From positions 29,716-52,499 of the forward strand of contig NWUY0300003757.1 in the NCBI GenBank assembly GCA_004151065.3: a stretch of DNA of 22,784 nucleotides, written 5' to 3'. The DNA is from Larix sibirica. Taxonomy: Eukaryota; Streptophyta; Pinopsida; Pinales; Pinaceae. The notes under the pieces were generated by a model, which worked only from the letters and a program-made list of their open reading frames with translations, made no database searches and was not told where the DNA came from. Positions 9,375 to 19,249 of the stretch are shown here, piece by piece. Made by a program: the position numbers and the translations under genes. The first letter of the stretch is position 1, and each line of letters starts with the position of its first letter.

Positions 9375-10490
9375 ATGGAGTATCACTGTATGAGTATCCC
9401 CAATTACCATCAGGAAAGCCCAGATGAAGCTTATTCATATGGTAGCCAGGCCGATCATCATGAGTATTTTCCTTTTGTTGACGATGCTCATTATTTTGAC
9501 ATTGATATTTCTTCGCCCTATTCTCCTACAGATAGCACCGGAACTTCAAGTTCAATCTCAGATGATCAGGATATTAGCGAAGATGAATTTGAGTTGGACT
9601 TGTCTATTTTTAGCGCCAATACCCCAAACCCAAATCACTGCATTTCTTATGCAGATAACCTGTTTTACCAAGGCCAGCTGCTTCCCCTCCAACTTAATCC
9701 TAGACCTCTTGAATATGACGTTGGTATTAAGGCTCTTCCCTCTAGTAACCTCCCTGCAGGAGTGAAGACCCAGTTCCCCAAGTTGCTCAAAACTGCTACC
9801 AAGTTGAAGATATATTTTCTTGGATTCGGAAAGTCAGCTAAACTTGGCATGGATTTGAAGTCTCCTCGTGCTGAAAATGCAGGTATGGAGTCTTTTGTGC
9901 CCAAGAAGAATAGATTGTTTACTGTGAAATTAAACGTGGTGGAAGTACCACTGGTGTCTCTTTTACCTAGAGATAACATTAAGGGTACAAAGAGAGATAA
10001 CGACAATAGGGTTCAGAAGAAATCTGAGGATTCTGATGATGGAGAAGGAAAGAGTTGCAAAAGTATGGATAAAGACAAGAATAAATCTGAGGATTCTGAT
10101 GATGGAGAAGGAAATAGTTGCAAAAGTATGTATAAAGATAAGAAAAGAGCCAAAGAGATTGTTCAGAAGTATGTGAAGAAGATAAAGCCTCTTTATGTTA
10201 AGATTACACAGAGGTGTAATGAGAAAATCAGATTTGGAGATCTGGAGAAACTAGGAGTTAGAAATGGAGTGAAAAATGGCAGACGTAAGGATTCAGAGAG
10301 AAGTGAGAAGCAGATCTCATTCTCATATTTCTCCTGTAACTTGAAGATGGTTTACAAGCATTTGGGTAAAGGGAAACAATCCCCTTCTGACATCCAGCAG
10401 AAGCTTCCGAGTGAGAGCACATTGATGGAGCTACAGAGTGCCATTCAAGGAGCCATTGCTCACTGCAAGCAGTCCAATTACATTCATTGA
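9375..10490 (+). CDS. Membrane-associated kinase regulator (MAKR/BKI1 family)
   Basis: This 371-residue single-exon gene encodes a plant plasma-membrane-associated regulator of receptor-like kinases. Known relatives include BKI1, which inhibits the brassinosteroid receptor BRI1, and MAKR proteins acting in auxin and CLE peptide signalling. Visible family marks: YFDIDISSP (40-48) and FELDLS (72-77) in an acidic, Ser-rich N-terminus; a basic KLLKTATKLKIYFLGFGKSAK stretch (136-156, shown in part); FTVKLNVVEVPLVSLLPRD (182-200); the basic KEIVQKYVKKIKPLYVKI segment (260-277), expected to bind membrane phospholipids; CNLKMVYKHLGK (321-332); and the C-terminal STLMELQSAIQGAIAHCKQS (348-367), the kinase-interaction peptide in BKI1. 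There is no signal peptide, membrane helix or kinase fold. The frame stays open upstream to TTG at 9351, but the first ATG is 9375, 116 bp after the TATA box start plus leader. Odd: a 21-residue acidic tandem duplication (216-257) just before the basic segment. Which MAKR subgroup it belongs to cannot be settled by eye. Confidence 0.9.
   Translation: MEYHCMSIPNYHQESPDEAYSYGSQADHHEYFPFVDDAHYFDIDISSPYSPTDSTGTSSSISDDQDISEDEFELDLSIFSANTPNPNHCISYADNLFYQGQLLPLQLNPRPLEYDVGIKALPSSNLPAGVKTQFPKLLKTATKLKIYFLGFGKSAKLGMDLKSPRAENAGMESFVPKKNRLFTVKLNVVEVPLVSLLPRDNIKGTKRDNDNRVQKKSEDSDDGEGKSCKSMDKDKNKSEDSDDGEGNSCKSMYKDKKRAKEIVQKYVKKIKPLYVKITQRCNEKIRFGDLEKLGVRNGVKNGRRKDSERSEKQISFSYFSCNLKMVYKHLGKGKQSPSDIQQKLPSESTLMELQSAIQGAIAHCKQSNYIH
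10020..10145 (+). repeat. In-frame 63-bp tandem duplication in the MAKR gene
   Basis: Units 10020-10082 and 10083-10145 are aligned to codon boundaries (residues 216-236 and 237-257) and differ at only a few bases. Each encodes KSEDSDDGEG followed by SCKSM and a Lys/Asp-rich end. It adds a second acidic patch beside the basic membrane-binding segment. The low divergence suggests a fairly recent event in this lineage. Confidence 0.95.
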
Positions 10491-10492
10491 TG

Positions 10493-10611
10493 GTAAGTAG
10501 CATGGTAGCAGCTCTGTTCTGCTCTGTACAGATAAGCATTAATCTTCTTAATGTAGTGAAAGCAACTAACTGTTGTCGGTTGAATAGAGAGCTTCATCCT
10601 TGACTCCTGAG
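10493..10611 (+). other. Possible intron in the 3' untranslated region
   Basis: Two bases after the stop codon is TG|GTAAGT, close to the plant 5' splice consensus (donor at 10493). A CTAAC branch-point-like word lies near 10565, and a TCCTTGACTCCTGAG|G acceptor-like site ends at about 10611, which would give an intron of about 119 bp. An earlier AG near 10556 would give a very short intron. Splicing would not change the protein. This is motif evidence only. Confidence 0.35.
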
Positions 10612-10804
10612 GTATGGAAGCCGGAGGTGAGGCTTTGTCTTTTTATGATTGATTATAAGCTGTAAAATATTATGTGTGCATTGAGAGTTTCTTCAATTCA
10701 AAAGCAACATACAGACACAATGTCTATCAGAAAGGCTAGCAAAGGCTGGCAATGTAGTATCCTCCCCATATTCTGAAAGAGGGTATGTGGTACAGTTATG
10801 CTGA

Positions 10805-10909
10805 AGTTGAACTAGAGTACCATCTGTAATTATATGTTTTATCAGTTAAACTGGAGAACCATCTGTAACTATATGTTTTATCAGTTGAACTAGAGCACTA
10901 TCTTTAATT
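10805..10909. repeat. 39-bp tandem repeat, 2.7 copies, downstream of the MAKR gene
   Basis: Units start with AGTTRAACT at 10805, 10844 and 10883. The first two complete units end in TATATGTTTTATC and differ at a handful of positions; the third is partial. It lies about 315 bp after the stop codon, in or just beyond the 3' untranslated region. Confidence 0.85.
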
Positions 10910-10911
10910 GG

Positions 10912-11837
10912 CAGCTATATAGTTCAATCAACAAGTCTGTTTTGTGCTCTCCATCAAGTTTGTATTTGATGTTGGATGCTTTTGATTATTGATGGACCAG
11001 TTTCACTTTGGATGCACATGATTATGTTTGGCAGCATGAGAACACTTCATAAAAGTGTACATTTCTCCCTGCAATGTAAAAATAACTTTTTTTTAATGAG
11101 TATAAAACTAAAATAATAACAAACAAAACCTCCAATATTGCACCTATACTCTGAGAATCAAAGCTACAGCTACTGCAAAAATCAAAACTATTGTACACAG
11201 ATGGAGTTCCTCTTTAATAGTAATAAAAACACTACATTTCTCAAAAATTGAATATGAGCTGATAGTGGCAAACTCATCCTATAGCTGCCATGGCTGACCA
11301 CAGCCAACCAATCCAAGCATTTCTATGCAATGTTCAATGTTGTGTTGTATGTATAATGACCTATAATAGGTTTGCAGAACATCTTCTTTATATTAAAGTG
11401 GTAGTTGAATTCCCTGTACTCTAAAATATTAAAGTGGTAATTGAGTTTATAATTGTTGTTTTTTTTAAGATGGCAAAATCTATTATAACTTAGTTTCTTA
11501 ATTGATAGTGAAGATAAGCATCATTAACTACTATATCAACAAATGCAAATTGACTCATCAATTTAAAAAAAAAAAAACCATACCACTTAAAATAACCACT
11601 AACCAATAAATATACCCAATTTAAATTTAATTTAATACATTCTGTAATAAGAACAATCCTATACCAATTTGAAATGAGAGCACTTCTGCAAAAATATCCA
11701 CATATAGAGTATATGACTGAACATTAAATGCATTGTATTTTTGAATATACACTATGTATGTGAAATGCTAGGTACTTGTGGATTTCCTTTAAATTTGCAT
11801 CCTCTTCATTTCTATCTATTTAAAATATATTTTATTA
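10912..11837. other. Intergenic spacer, no gene seen
   Basis: No conserved frame is visible. Small direct repeats occur, for example TATTAAAGTGGTAGTTGAATT near 11392 and a similar copy near 11428. The stretch becomes strongly AT-rich toward the right. Confidence 0.5.
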
Positions 11838-12216
11838 AAATGTATATTTTTCATTTCTTAAAATATAAATATTAAATAATAATGAAATAAATTTAAATTA
11901 ATAAAACTTAAAAATAAAATAAATTAACTTAAAATTTATTTAAAACTTTTCTGATGGAAAAAAATTTATTTAAAACTTTAACCTATCAAATATTAAATTT
12001 ATCAAAATATAAATTTTAAATTTCACACTTTAAAAAATCAATCTAAAATTAATATAAATCTAAATTAATTATTAATCCAATATAAACTAACTAAAATGAA
12101 TATTAATCTAAAATAAAACACAATATTATTGTACTGACATGAAAGTTTTTAATTTGTCTTTTTTGAAAGATAATACATATGGAGATTGTTTGTCGCCACC
12201 TAGCATTATTTGAAAG

Positions 12217-13373
12217 TGTTATGGACCTATAAGTATTGCTTGAAATGTTTCTTTTTGGCATTTCCGGTCGTACGAAACTACCTTGTCTCATCCATATGGG
12301 TGAGACCAATCTATGCTTATTGCAACCAAAATACACCTCTTCGTTTAAGGTCTACACATAACTTCACCTTAGACTATAATATGTTAGATGTGCAACTTAA
12401 GTTTTTACTTAACCAAGTTATCCAACACAATTGGTACACATCCAACCGTGGCCTTAAAACATCCTAGCAATATCTACATAGCCAATATTACAATAGTTTA
12501 TCCATACATCGCATCTCAAGAAGCATAACAACATTAATCCACATAAAGAGAGCACAAGGCACATGTGAAATGGCACCGAAGGTAGGTTCCTTAACCTTTA
12601 TTAGATGAGGTATGTTACATAATACAACATAGGAGCTAGACAACTTCCTATATCCATTTTTATAGACCATAATTCAATAGGCAACTCCTACCCAAAATTG
12701 TTAATCCAACCCCTATAGCTACTATAGGTCTTCGTCGTGCAAGTCCTATTCACTTCATTGTCTTCACATAGCTAGCCCAAAATTTGCCCTTTTGTGCAAC
12801 CCCGTAACTTAGCACATCACAGAGATCACTTTTGGACTTATGCCTTGATCACTTGCCAATATTATATGGCTTAACCACTTAGAGTCATCTTCTTTATATA
12901 AGAGTCTTTCCAAGCTCAAGCAAGCCCCTCACAATTGAAGCAGACCCAAGTGTATGCATCCAATATTTCTTCCTTTGGTGACTTCCACCCATTGGCCATT
13001 ATGTTTGCAAGTGTGCCCACAAGCATGCACATTGCAAGCCTACTCAGTGCCTATGTTCCCACAAGTGTGCCCTTTGTGCATCACAATTTTCCTCACATGC
13101 TTTCCCATTGCATGTATGCCCACAAGTGCACCTAAATCAAATTGCTCAACTCCATCAAAGGGAATCTCATCGACTAAGGAAGACTCATCACCCTTGGGTC
13201 CACATGTTCGGATCATGCCCCAAGGTACCTCCAAGTCTGTAAAAGCTACTCGAATAATTCACCACGTCATTCATCTCATTACCAGGAAATATCTTGCATC
13301 ACACCCATCCTTGGCAAAAACATTTGCTTGCCGAATAGTGCACCTACTGTAGGTTGTAAGCAGAGGCATTACA
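12217..13373 (-). repeat. Chromovirus 3' LTR (copy 1)
   Basis: On the minus strand the LTR starts TGTAATGCCTCTG at 13373, directly after a polypurine tract, and ends ...CA at 12217, the position homologous to the 5' LTR end beside the primer binding site. Its length is 1157 bp. It contains a TATA box (12893-12900, TATATAAA on the minus strand) and an AATAAA word about 300 nt downstream (12597-12602). The U3 part has degenerate CCCACAAGTGTGCCC-type subrepeats (plus-strand reading) around 13010-13130. Confidence 0.85.
12893..12900 (-). promoter_or_regulatory. LTR TATA box (copy 1)
   Basis: The minus strand reads TATATAAA. It is repeated at 15540-15547 in the duplicate and kept in the 5' LTR at 20787-20794, so it is conserved between two diverged LTRs of one element. 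It probably marks the U3/R promoter of the retrotransposon. Confidence 0.65.
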
Positions 13374-13385
13374 TCCTCCCCCACC
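13374..13385 (-). other. Polypurine tract (copy 1; duplicate at 16021-16032)
   Basis: The minus strand reads GGTGGGGGAGGA immediately before the LTR start TGTAATG, the position expected for plus-strand DNA priming. It defines the 3' LTR edge. Confidence 0.8.
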
Positions 13386-13387
13386 AA

Positions 13388-14483
13388 ATCTATTTTCGTC
13401 CCAACAACGTTCACCAACTAGCACTTGCCTAAATGCCCCATTGTTTTGTTTCTTGAACTCTAGGATTTTTTCCTCATACTACCACAACGCTTCCTTCCTT
13501 TCCCAATTGGTTTCCTCTTTGGGCATGTCCCTCCAACTGACAAAGTACTCCTACCTTCTATTCTCATTGATATGTGCTTCCATGTGTGCAAGTAACTTGT
13601 CCACCTATAACTTTAGCTTATCTACAATCATTGTAGGGGCTTTGGTTAGTGCAACCCTACAAGGATCTCCTTCGTCAACTCTACATTGCTTCAACTTACT
13701 AATATGGAAAACTAGATTATGAGGTATCATGTGTTTTGGTAGCTCCAACCAGTAAATGGTGTTGTTGATCTTCTCAAGTAGCTTGAGCGACCCTCAAACC
13801 ATTGCAACAAAGCACTATACATGCCACTTAGTGGCTTGAGCTATTCTATGCCCAAATTAAGCAAGAACAAGTCACCCACTTTGAACTCTAGCTCTCGTCT
13901 ATCACAGTCTGCTCAATGCTTCATCCTATCTACTACATTCATCAACTAAACGTGAGCCATTTCCAACATGTCTTACCATCCCTTTATGAACCCCAATGCT
14001 AATGTGTCCCACCCAATGTAGCATTGTAGGACTATGTGGGGTGCCAATGGTTGCTACCCATTTTCCAACCCAAATGGACTATATCCCGTCCTTGAACTCC
14101 TTTGCATGTTGTAGCTAAATTGGGTTGCATCCAACAACTCTTGGAAATTTGATTGGTTTGCAATTGCGTGGAAAAAGTGCCTCAGGTAATCCTCCAAAAG
14201 GCCATTTGTGCATTCTATCTACCCATTGGTCTATGGGTTGTATCTTGAATTCATCAACAGCTTGGTTCCAATACTTGCTCAAACAACTTTGTTCAAAACC
14301 TCCCTGTGAACCTTGTGTCCTTATCGACCAATACAATACTCAATGAAAAATCCCAATACTTCACAATGTTTTTGAAAAATGGCTTCACAACCTCTTTTGC
14401 AAACACAATGCACCTTTTGTAAGCATGAAGATGGCAGACTTGGAAAATCTATCGACGACAAAAAAATCCCATTGTATCACTGC
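13388..14483 (-). pseudogene. Chromovirus integrase C-terminal part and chromodomain (copy 1)
   Basis: On the minus strand from 14483: FVVDRFSKSAIF (about 14465-14430, first integrase Asp), then a VDKDTRFTG-type segment near 14320 (second Asp), YNPQTNGQIECTNGLLEDYL spread over two frames near 14235-14175 (contains the catalytic Glu), an RRELEFKVGDLFLLNL-type segment near 13900-13855, HNLVFHISKLKQ near 13710-13680, and an EYFVSWRDMPKEETNWE chromodomain core near 13560-13510. The chromodomain would have tethered integration to marked heterochromatin. Frameshifts and stops interrupt it, and the piece is cut at 14483 by the assembly gap. Confidence 0.85.
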
Positions 14484-14484
14484 N
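14484..14484. other. Single undetermined base at a contig join
   Basis: This is the only N in the window. It lies exactly between the end of copy 1 and the start of copy 2 of the 2646-bp duplicated block, as a scaffolder would place it between contigs whose overlap was not merged. Confidence 0.95.
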
Positions 14485-14863
14485 AAATGTATATTTTTCA
14501 TTTCTTAAAATATAAATATTAAATAATAATGAAATAAATTTAAATTAATAAAACTTAAAAATAAAATAAATTAACTTAAAATTTATTTAAAACTTTTCTG
14601 ATGGAAAAAAATTTATTTAAAACTTTAACCTATCAAATATTAAATTTATCAAAATATAAATTTTAAATTTCACACTTTAAAAAATCAATCTAAAATTAAT
14701 ATAAATCTAAATTAATTATTAATCCAATATAAACTAACTAAAATGAATATTAATCTAAAATAAAACACAATATTATTGTACTGACATGAAAGTTTTTAAT
14801 TTGTCTTTTTTGAAAGATAATACATATGGAGATTGTTTGTCGCCACCTAGCATTATTTGAAAG

Positions 14864-16020
14864 TGTTATGGACCTATAAGTATTGCTTGAAATGTTTCTT
14901 TTTGGCATTTCCGGTCGTACGAAACTACCTTGTCTCATCCATATGGGTGAGACCAATCTATGCTTATTGCAACCAAAATACACCTCTTCGTTTAAGGTCT
15001 ACACATAACTTCACCTTAGACTATAATATGTTAGATGTGCAACTTAAGTTTTTACTTAACCAAGTTATCCAACACAATTGGTACACATCCAACCGTGGCC
15101 TTAAAACATCCTAGCAATATCTACATAGCCAATATTACAATAGTTTATCCATACATCGCATCTCAAGAAGCATAACAACATTAATCCACATAAAGAGAGC
15201 ACAAGGCACATGTGAAATGGCACCGAAGGTAGGTTCCTTAACCTTTATTAGATGAGGTATGTTACATAATACAACATAGGAGCTAGACAACTTCCTATAT
15301 CCATTTTTATAGACCATAATTCAATAGGCAACTCCTACCCAAAATTGTTAATCCAACCCCTATAGCTACTATAGGTCTTCGTCGTGCAAGTCCTATTCAC
15401 TTCATTGTCTTCACATAGCTAGCCCAAAATTTGCCCTTTTGTGCAACCCCGTAACTTAGCACATCACAGAGATCACTTTTGGACTTATGCCTTGATCACT
15501 TGCCAATATTATATGGCTTAACCACTTAGAGTCATCTTCTTTATATAAGAGTCTTTCCAAGCTCAAGCAAGCCCCTCACAATTGAAGCAGACCCAAGTGT
15601 ATGCATCCAATATTTCTTCCTTTGGTGACTTCCACCCATTGGCCATTATGTTTGCAAGTGTGCCCACAAGCATGCACATTGCAAGCCTACTCAGTGCCTA
15701 TGTTCCCACAAGTGTGCCCTTTGTGCATCACAATTTTCCTCACATGCTTTCCCATTGCATGTATGCCCACAAGTGCACCTAAATCAAATTGCTCAACTCC
15801 ATCAAAGGGAATCTCATCGACTAAGGAAGACTCATCACCCTTGGGTCCACATGTTCGGATCATGCCCCAAGGTACCTCCAAGTCTGTAAAAGCTACTCGA
15901 ATAATTCACCACGTCATTCATCTCATTACCAGGAAATATCTTGCATCACACCCATCCTTGGCAAAAACATTTGCTTGCCGAATAGTGCACCTACTGTAGG
16001 TTGTAAGCAGAGGCATTACA
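14864..16020 (-). repeat. Chromovirus 3' LTR (duplicate copy)
   Basis: This is the same LTR as 12217-13373 shifted by 2647 bp, with the same TATA box (15540-15547). It probably exists only because of the unmerged overlap. A reader should not take it as a second insertion or as a partner LTR for dating. Confidence 0.85.
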
Positions 16021-16034
16021 TCCTCCCCCACCAA

Positions 16035-17130
16035 ATCTATTTTCGTCCCAACAACGTTCACCAACTAGCACTTGCCTAAATGCCCCATTGTTTTGTTTCT
16101 TGAACTCTAGGATTTTTTCCTCATACTACCACAACGCTTCCTTCCTTTCCCAATTGGTTTCCTCTTTGGGCATGTCCCTCCAACTGACAAAGTACTCCTA
16201 CCTTCTATTCTCATTGATATGTGCTTCCATGTGTGCAAGTAACTTGTCCACCTATAACTTTAGCTTATCTACAATCATTGTAGGGGCTTTGGTTAGTGCA
16301 ACCCTACAAGGATCTCCTTCGTCAACTCTACATTGCTTCAACTTACTAATATGGAAAACTAGATTATGAGGTATCATGTGTTTTGGTAGCTCCAACCAGT
16401 AAATGGTGTTGTTGATCTTCTCAAGTAGCTTGAGCGACCCTCAAACCATTGCAACAAAGCACTATACATGCCACTTAGTGGCTTGAGCTATTCTATGCCC
16501 AGATTAAGCAAGAACAAGTCACCCACTTTGAACTCTAGCTCTCGTCTATCACAGTCTGCTCAATGCTTCATCCTATCTACTACATTCATCAACTAAACGT
16601 GAGCCATTTCCAACATGTCTTACCATCCCTTTATGAACCCCAATGCTAATGTGTCCCACCCAATGTAGCATTGTAGGACTATGTGGGGTGCCAATGGTTG
16701 CTACCCATTTTCCAACCCAAATGGACTATATCCCGTCCTTGAACTCCTTTGCATGTTGTAGCTAAATTGGGTTGCATCCAACAACTCTTGGAAATTTGAT
16801 TGGTTTGCAATTGCGTGGAAAAAGTGCCTCAGGTAATCCTCCAAAAGGCCATTTGTGCATTCTATCTACCCATTGGTCTATGGGTTGTATCTTGAATTCA
16901 TCAACAGCTTGGTTCCAATACTTGCTCAAACAACTTTGTTCAAAACCTCCCTGTGAACCTTGTGTCCTTATCGACCAATACAATACTCAATGAAAAATCC
17001 CAATACTTCACAATGTTTTTGAAAAATGGCTTCACAACCTCTTTTGCAAACACAATGCACCTTTTGTAAGCATGAAGATGGCAGACTTGGAAAATCTATC
17101 GACGACAAAAAAATCCCATTGTATCACTGC
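16035..17130 (-). pseudogene. Chromovirus integrase and chromodomain (copy 2, continuous with pol)
   Basis: This has the same content as 13388-14483 but is joined to the rest of pol upstream, so it is the copy to use when reading the element as a whole. Translation products of all open stretches are the same in the two copies. Confidence 0.85.
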
Positions 17131-18900
17131 TAAACTAGCAATTGAGTGATCAATTCCATATAAGAGACACTGGCCCAATGTCTCTTTCGCATTGGTGAAG
17201 GTTGTAATGGACCAACCTACATTCTAGTATATTTCTTGTCATGTTGGCACACAAGACAAGTCTCGACATACTCTTGTACATCCCTACACATCTACTCTCA
17301 ATAATATCCTCTCTCCAACAATGCCATCATTCTTCATTATCCGTTGGGTGGCCATCCCAAGGTGAGATGCGACACTTCTTCAAGAGCTCCTTCTTGATAT
17401 TGGATGAGTTTGGCACATAGATGTGATTTCCAAAGTACAAAAGTTTGTTATCCATCCAAAACTTCCTCATCTTGCCTTCCTTCACTTGCTTCATGATGTT
17501 CCTCATGTAGGAATCTCGTTGTAATCCTTCCTTGATCTGCTCATGCAATTTGGTAAAAATATACACACGACTGCTCATCAGCACTAGCAACTCACCTTCC
17601 TCTAAGGTTATCAGTTGTACCTTTCTTCTCAAGGAATCAAATGCTACATTAATTCCGCTAGGTTGTTACTTAATGGACATGTCGAATTCTTCCAAGAAGT
17701 ATTCCCACCATGCCTACTTAGGTGACAACTTTAGTTGCTTCACAAAGAAACTTGATGCAACATTGTCTCTCTTTACAATGACCAATTTTCCCAACCATAG
17801 GTAATGCACAACTATAATCATTTATATCTCATAACTGGGATACCTCTTCTCATGATCCTTTAGCTTTCTACTGTTGTAAGCTACCACATGAACCTGCTAT
17901 GACAAAACTCCTCCAATGAAAAAGTCTGAGGCATCTATCTACACCTCAAATGATTGCTTAAAGTCTAGCAAATTTAGCATAGGTGCTATCACAAGTCTGC
18001 ATTTAAGTTCGTAGAATGTCACCCAACATTTTTATTCTATGGTTTATCCTTCTTCAAAAATTCACTAAGTGGTGTTGAATGCTTAGAGTACCCTTCAACA
18101 AATATACGATAATTGTTAACAAACCCTAGGATACTTCTTATCTCATGAACTGTCTATGATTCCTCCAAATCCTCAATTTCCTTTATTTTTGCTAGATCCA
18201 TGTGAATTAACCCTTGTCCAACCTAATGGCTTAGGAATATAATTTAGAGTTGGCCAAAGACACACTTGGACTTTTTCAAGAACAATTGATTATACCTCAA
18301 TTCCTCAAAGACCTATGGCAAGTGTCTCTTGGGGTCCTCCATGTTCATGCTAAACATCACGTTGTTATCAAGGTAGACAATTTTTCCAAGAATGGTCTAA
18401 GTACATCATTCATCAAAGTGCAAAAGGTGGGTGTAACTTTGCACAACCTAAAAGGCATAACCAAAATCTCATAATTGTGATACCTCAACACACAAGATGT
18501 CTTTGGCTAATCCCCTCTATGATCCTCATTCAACAATATCCCTACCTTAAGTCCATCTTTTTAAAGACTTTGACCTTACCCAACTTGTCAAATCAATTTG
18601 CTACCAAAAGTAAGGGGTATGGATTTTTTATGGTTTGTTTGTATTTCAATGTGTGGTAGTCCAACCACATCCTAGGCTTTGGGGTGTCCTTCTTTTAGAA
18701 GAGAACAAGTGTGCCATATGGGGACCTAGAAGGTCAAATGAAGCCAAAATCAACTGACTCCTTTAATTGTCTTTGCAACTCTTATAGCTTAGGTCATGAA
18801 AGTCAGTAGGGAGCTCTTGTTGGAGGTTGTGACCTAGGTTCATGCTCAATACAATGGTTCATAATGCGCTTGGTCGGGATATCTTTTGGCAATGAGTTAG
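17131..18900 (-). pseudogene. Chromovirus RT, RNase H and integrase zinc-binding region
   Basis: Minus strand, in order: LPKDIPTKRIMNHCIEHEP (about 18893-18838), the usual RT entry; a PSRSPYGTLVLF segment and KNPYPLLLVAN near 18620; VYLDNNVMFS near 18380-18350, the YLDD site altered to YLDN; LGFVNNYRIFVEGYSKHSTP near 18130-18070, connecting RT to RNase H; DASDFFIGGVLS near 17935-17900 (RNase H catalytic Asp region); SRKLKDHEKRYPSYE; then a 101-residue open stretch (17632-17327) with KRKVQ..EGELLVL, EGKMRKFWMDNKLLYFG and a GHP end, the integrase zinc-binding region. Stops often fall where the family has Trp or Gln (for example 18037-18039). Confidence 0.88.
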
Positions 18901-19249
18901 GTAACCTATCTAGTAAATGCTTCTAACACATCGACAAGTGTTGGTGGAACAAGCATCCTTGCTCCACTCTCCTCCACCTCTTGGATGACTATTACAAAAA
19001 CCTAGGATTCTGGGCACCTACCTACACTTTTCATGCTTAGTGCAGACACTAATTGCACCCATCCATCCGGATTCCTTGTTATTATGCGCACAACACAAGT
19101 CTTATTCCCACTTAGTCTAACCAACTTGTCCACAAATGACATGAGAAATGACTATGTTCTCCTTAGGAAGTACTACCCAAGAATGAATTGAAAGCCATCC
19201 ATATGCACCATTGTGAAGTTTGCAGGCTCCTTCCACTTATCTAACTATA
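18901..19249 (-). pseudogene. Chromovirus protease-RT linker
   Basis: The minus strand carries a MDGFQFILG segment (about 19205-19175), resembling the MDDFEVVLG..FL motif that follows retropepsin in plant gypsy elements, then KLVRLSGNKTCVV-like sequence. Beyond this no strong motif is visible until the RT start at about 18893. Confidence 0.65.

Larger units (their letters stand above)
11838..14483. repeat. Copy 1 of a 2646-bp near-identical duplication (likely assembly artefact)
   Basis: This block repeats at 14485-17130 with a constant offset of 2647, covering AT-rich flank, the whole chromovirus 3' LTR, chromodomain and most of the integrase. The only difference I found is 13855 A versus 16502 G. 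The copies are separated by a single undetermined base at 14484, copy 1 ends exactly there and copy 2 begins exactly after it. Unmerged contig ends give this pattern; a biological tandem duplication would not be expected to break at an N. Confidence 0.9.
14485..17130. repeat. Copy 2 of the 2646-bp duplication
   Basis: It is identical to 11838-14483 apart from one base seen by eye (16502). Unlike copy 1, its right end continues without a break into the rest of the integrase and pol region, while copy 1's left end continues from the spacer downstream of the MAKR gene. Merging the two blocks would therefore give one continuous locus. Confidence 0.9.

Noticed and set aside
9665-10006. Open frames antisense to and overlapping the MAKR gene
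   Set aside because: They are shadows of the real coding frame, with no recognisable motifs.
12954-13352. A 132-codon plus-strand open frame (repeated at 15601-15999)
   Set aside because: It lies antisense inside the chromovirus 3' LTR, has no protein family signature, and its second copy is part of the probable assembly duplication.
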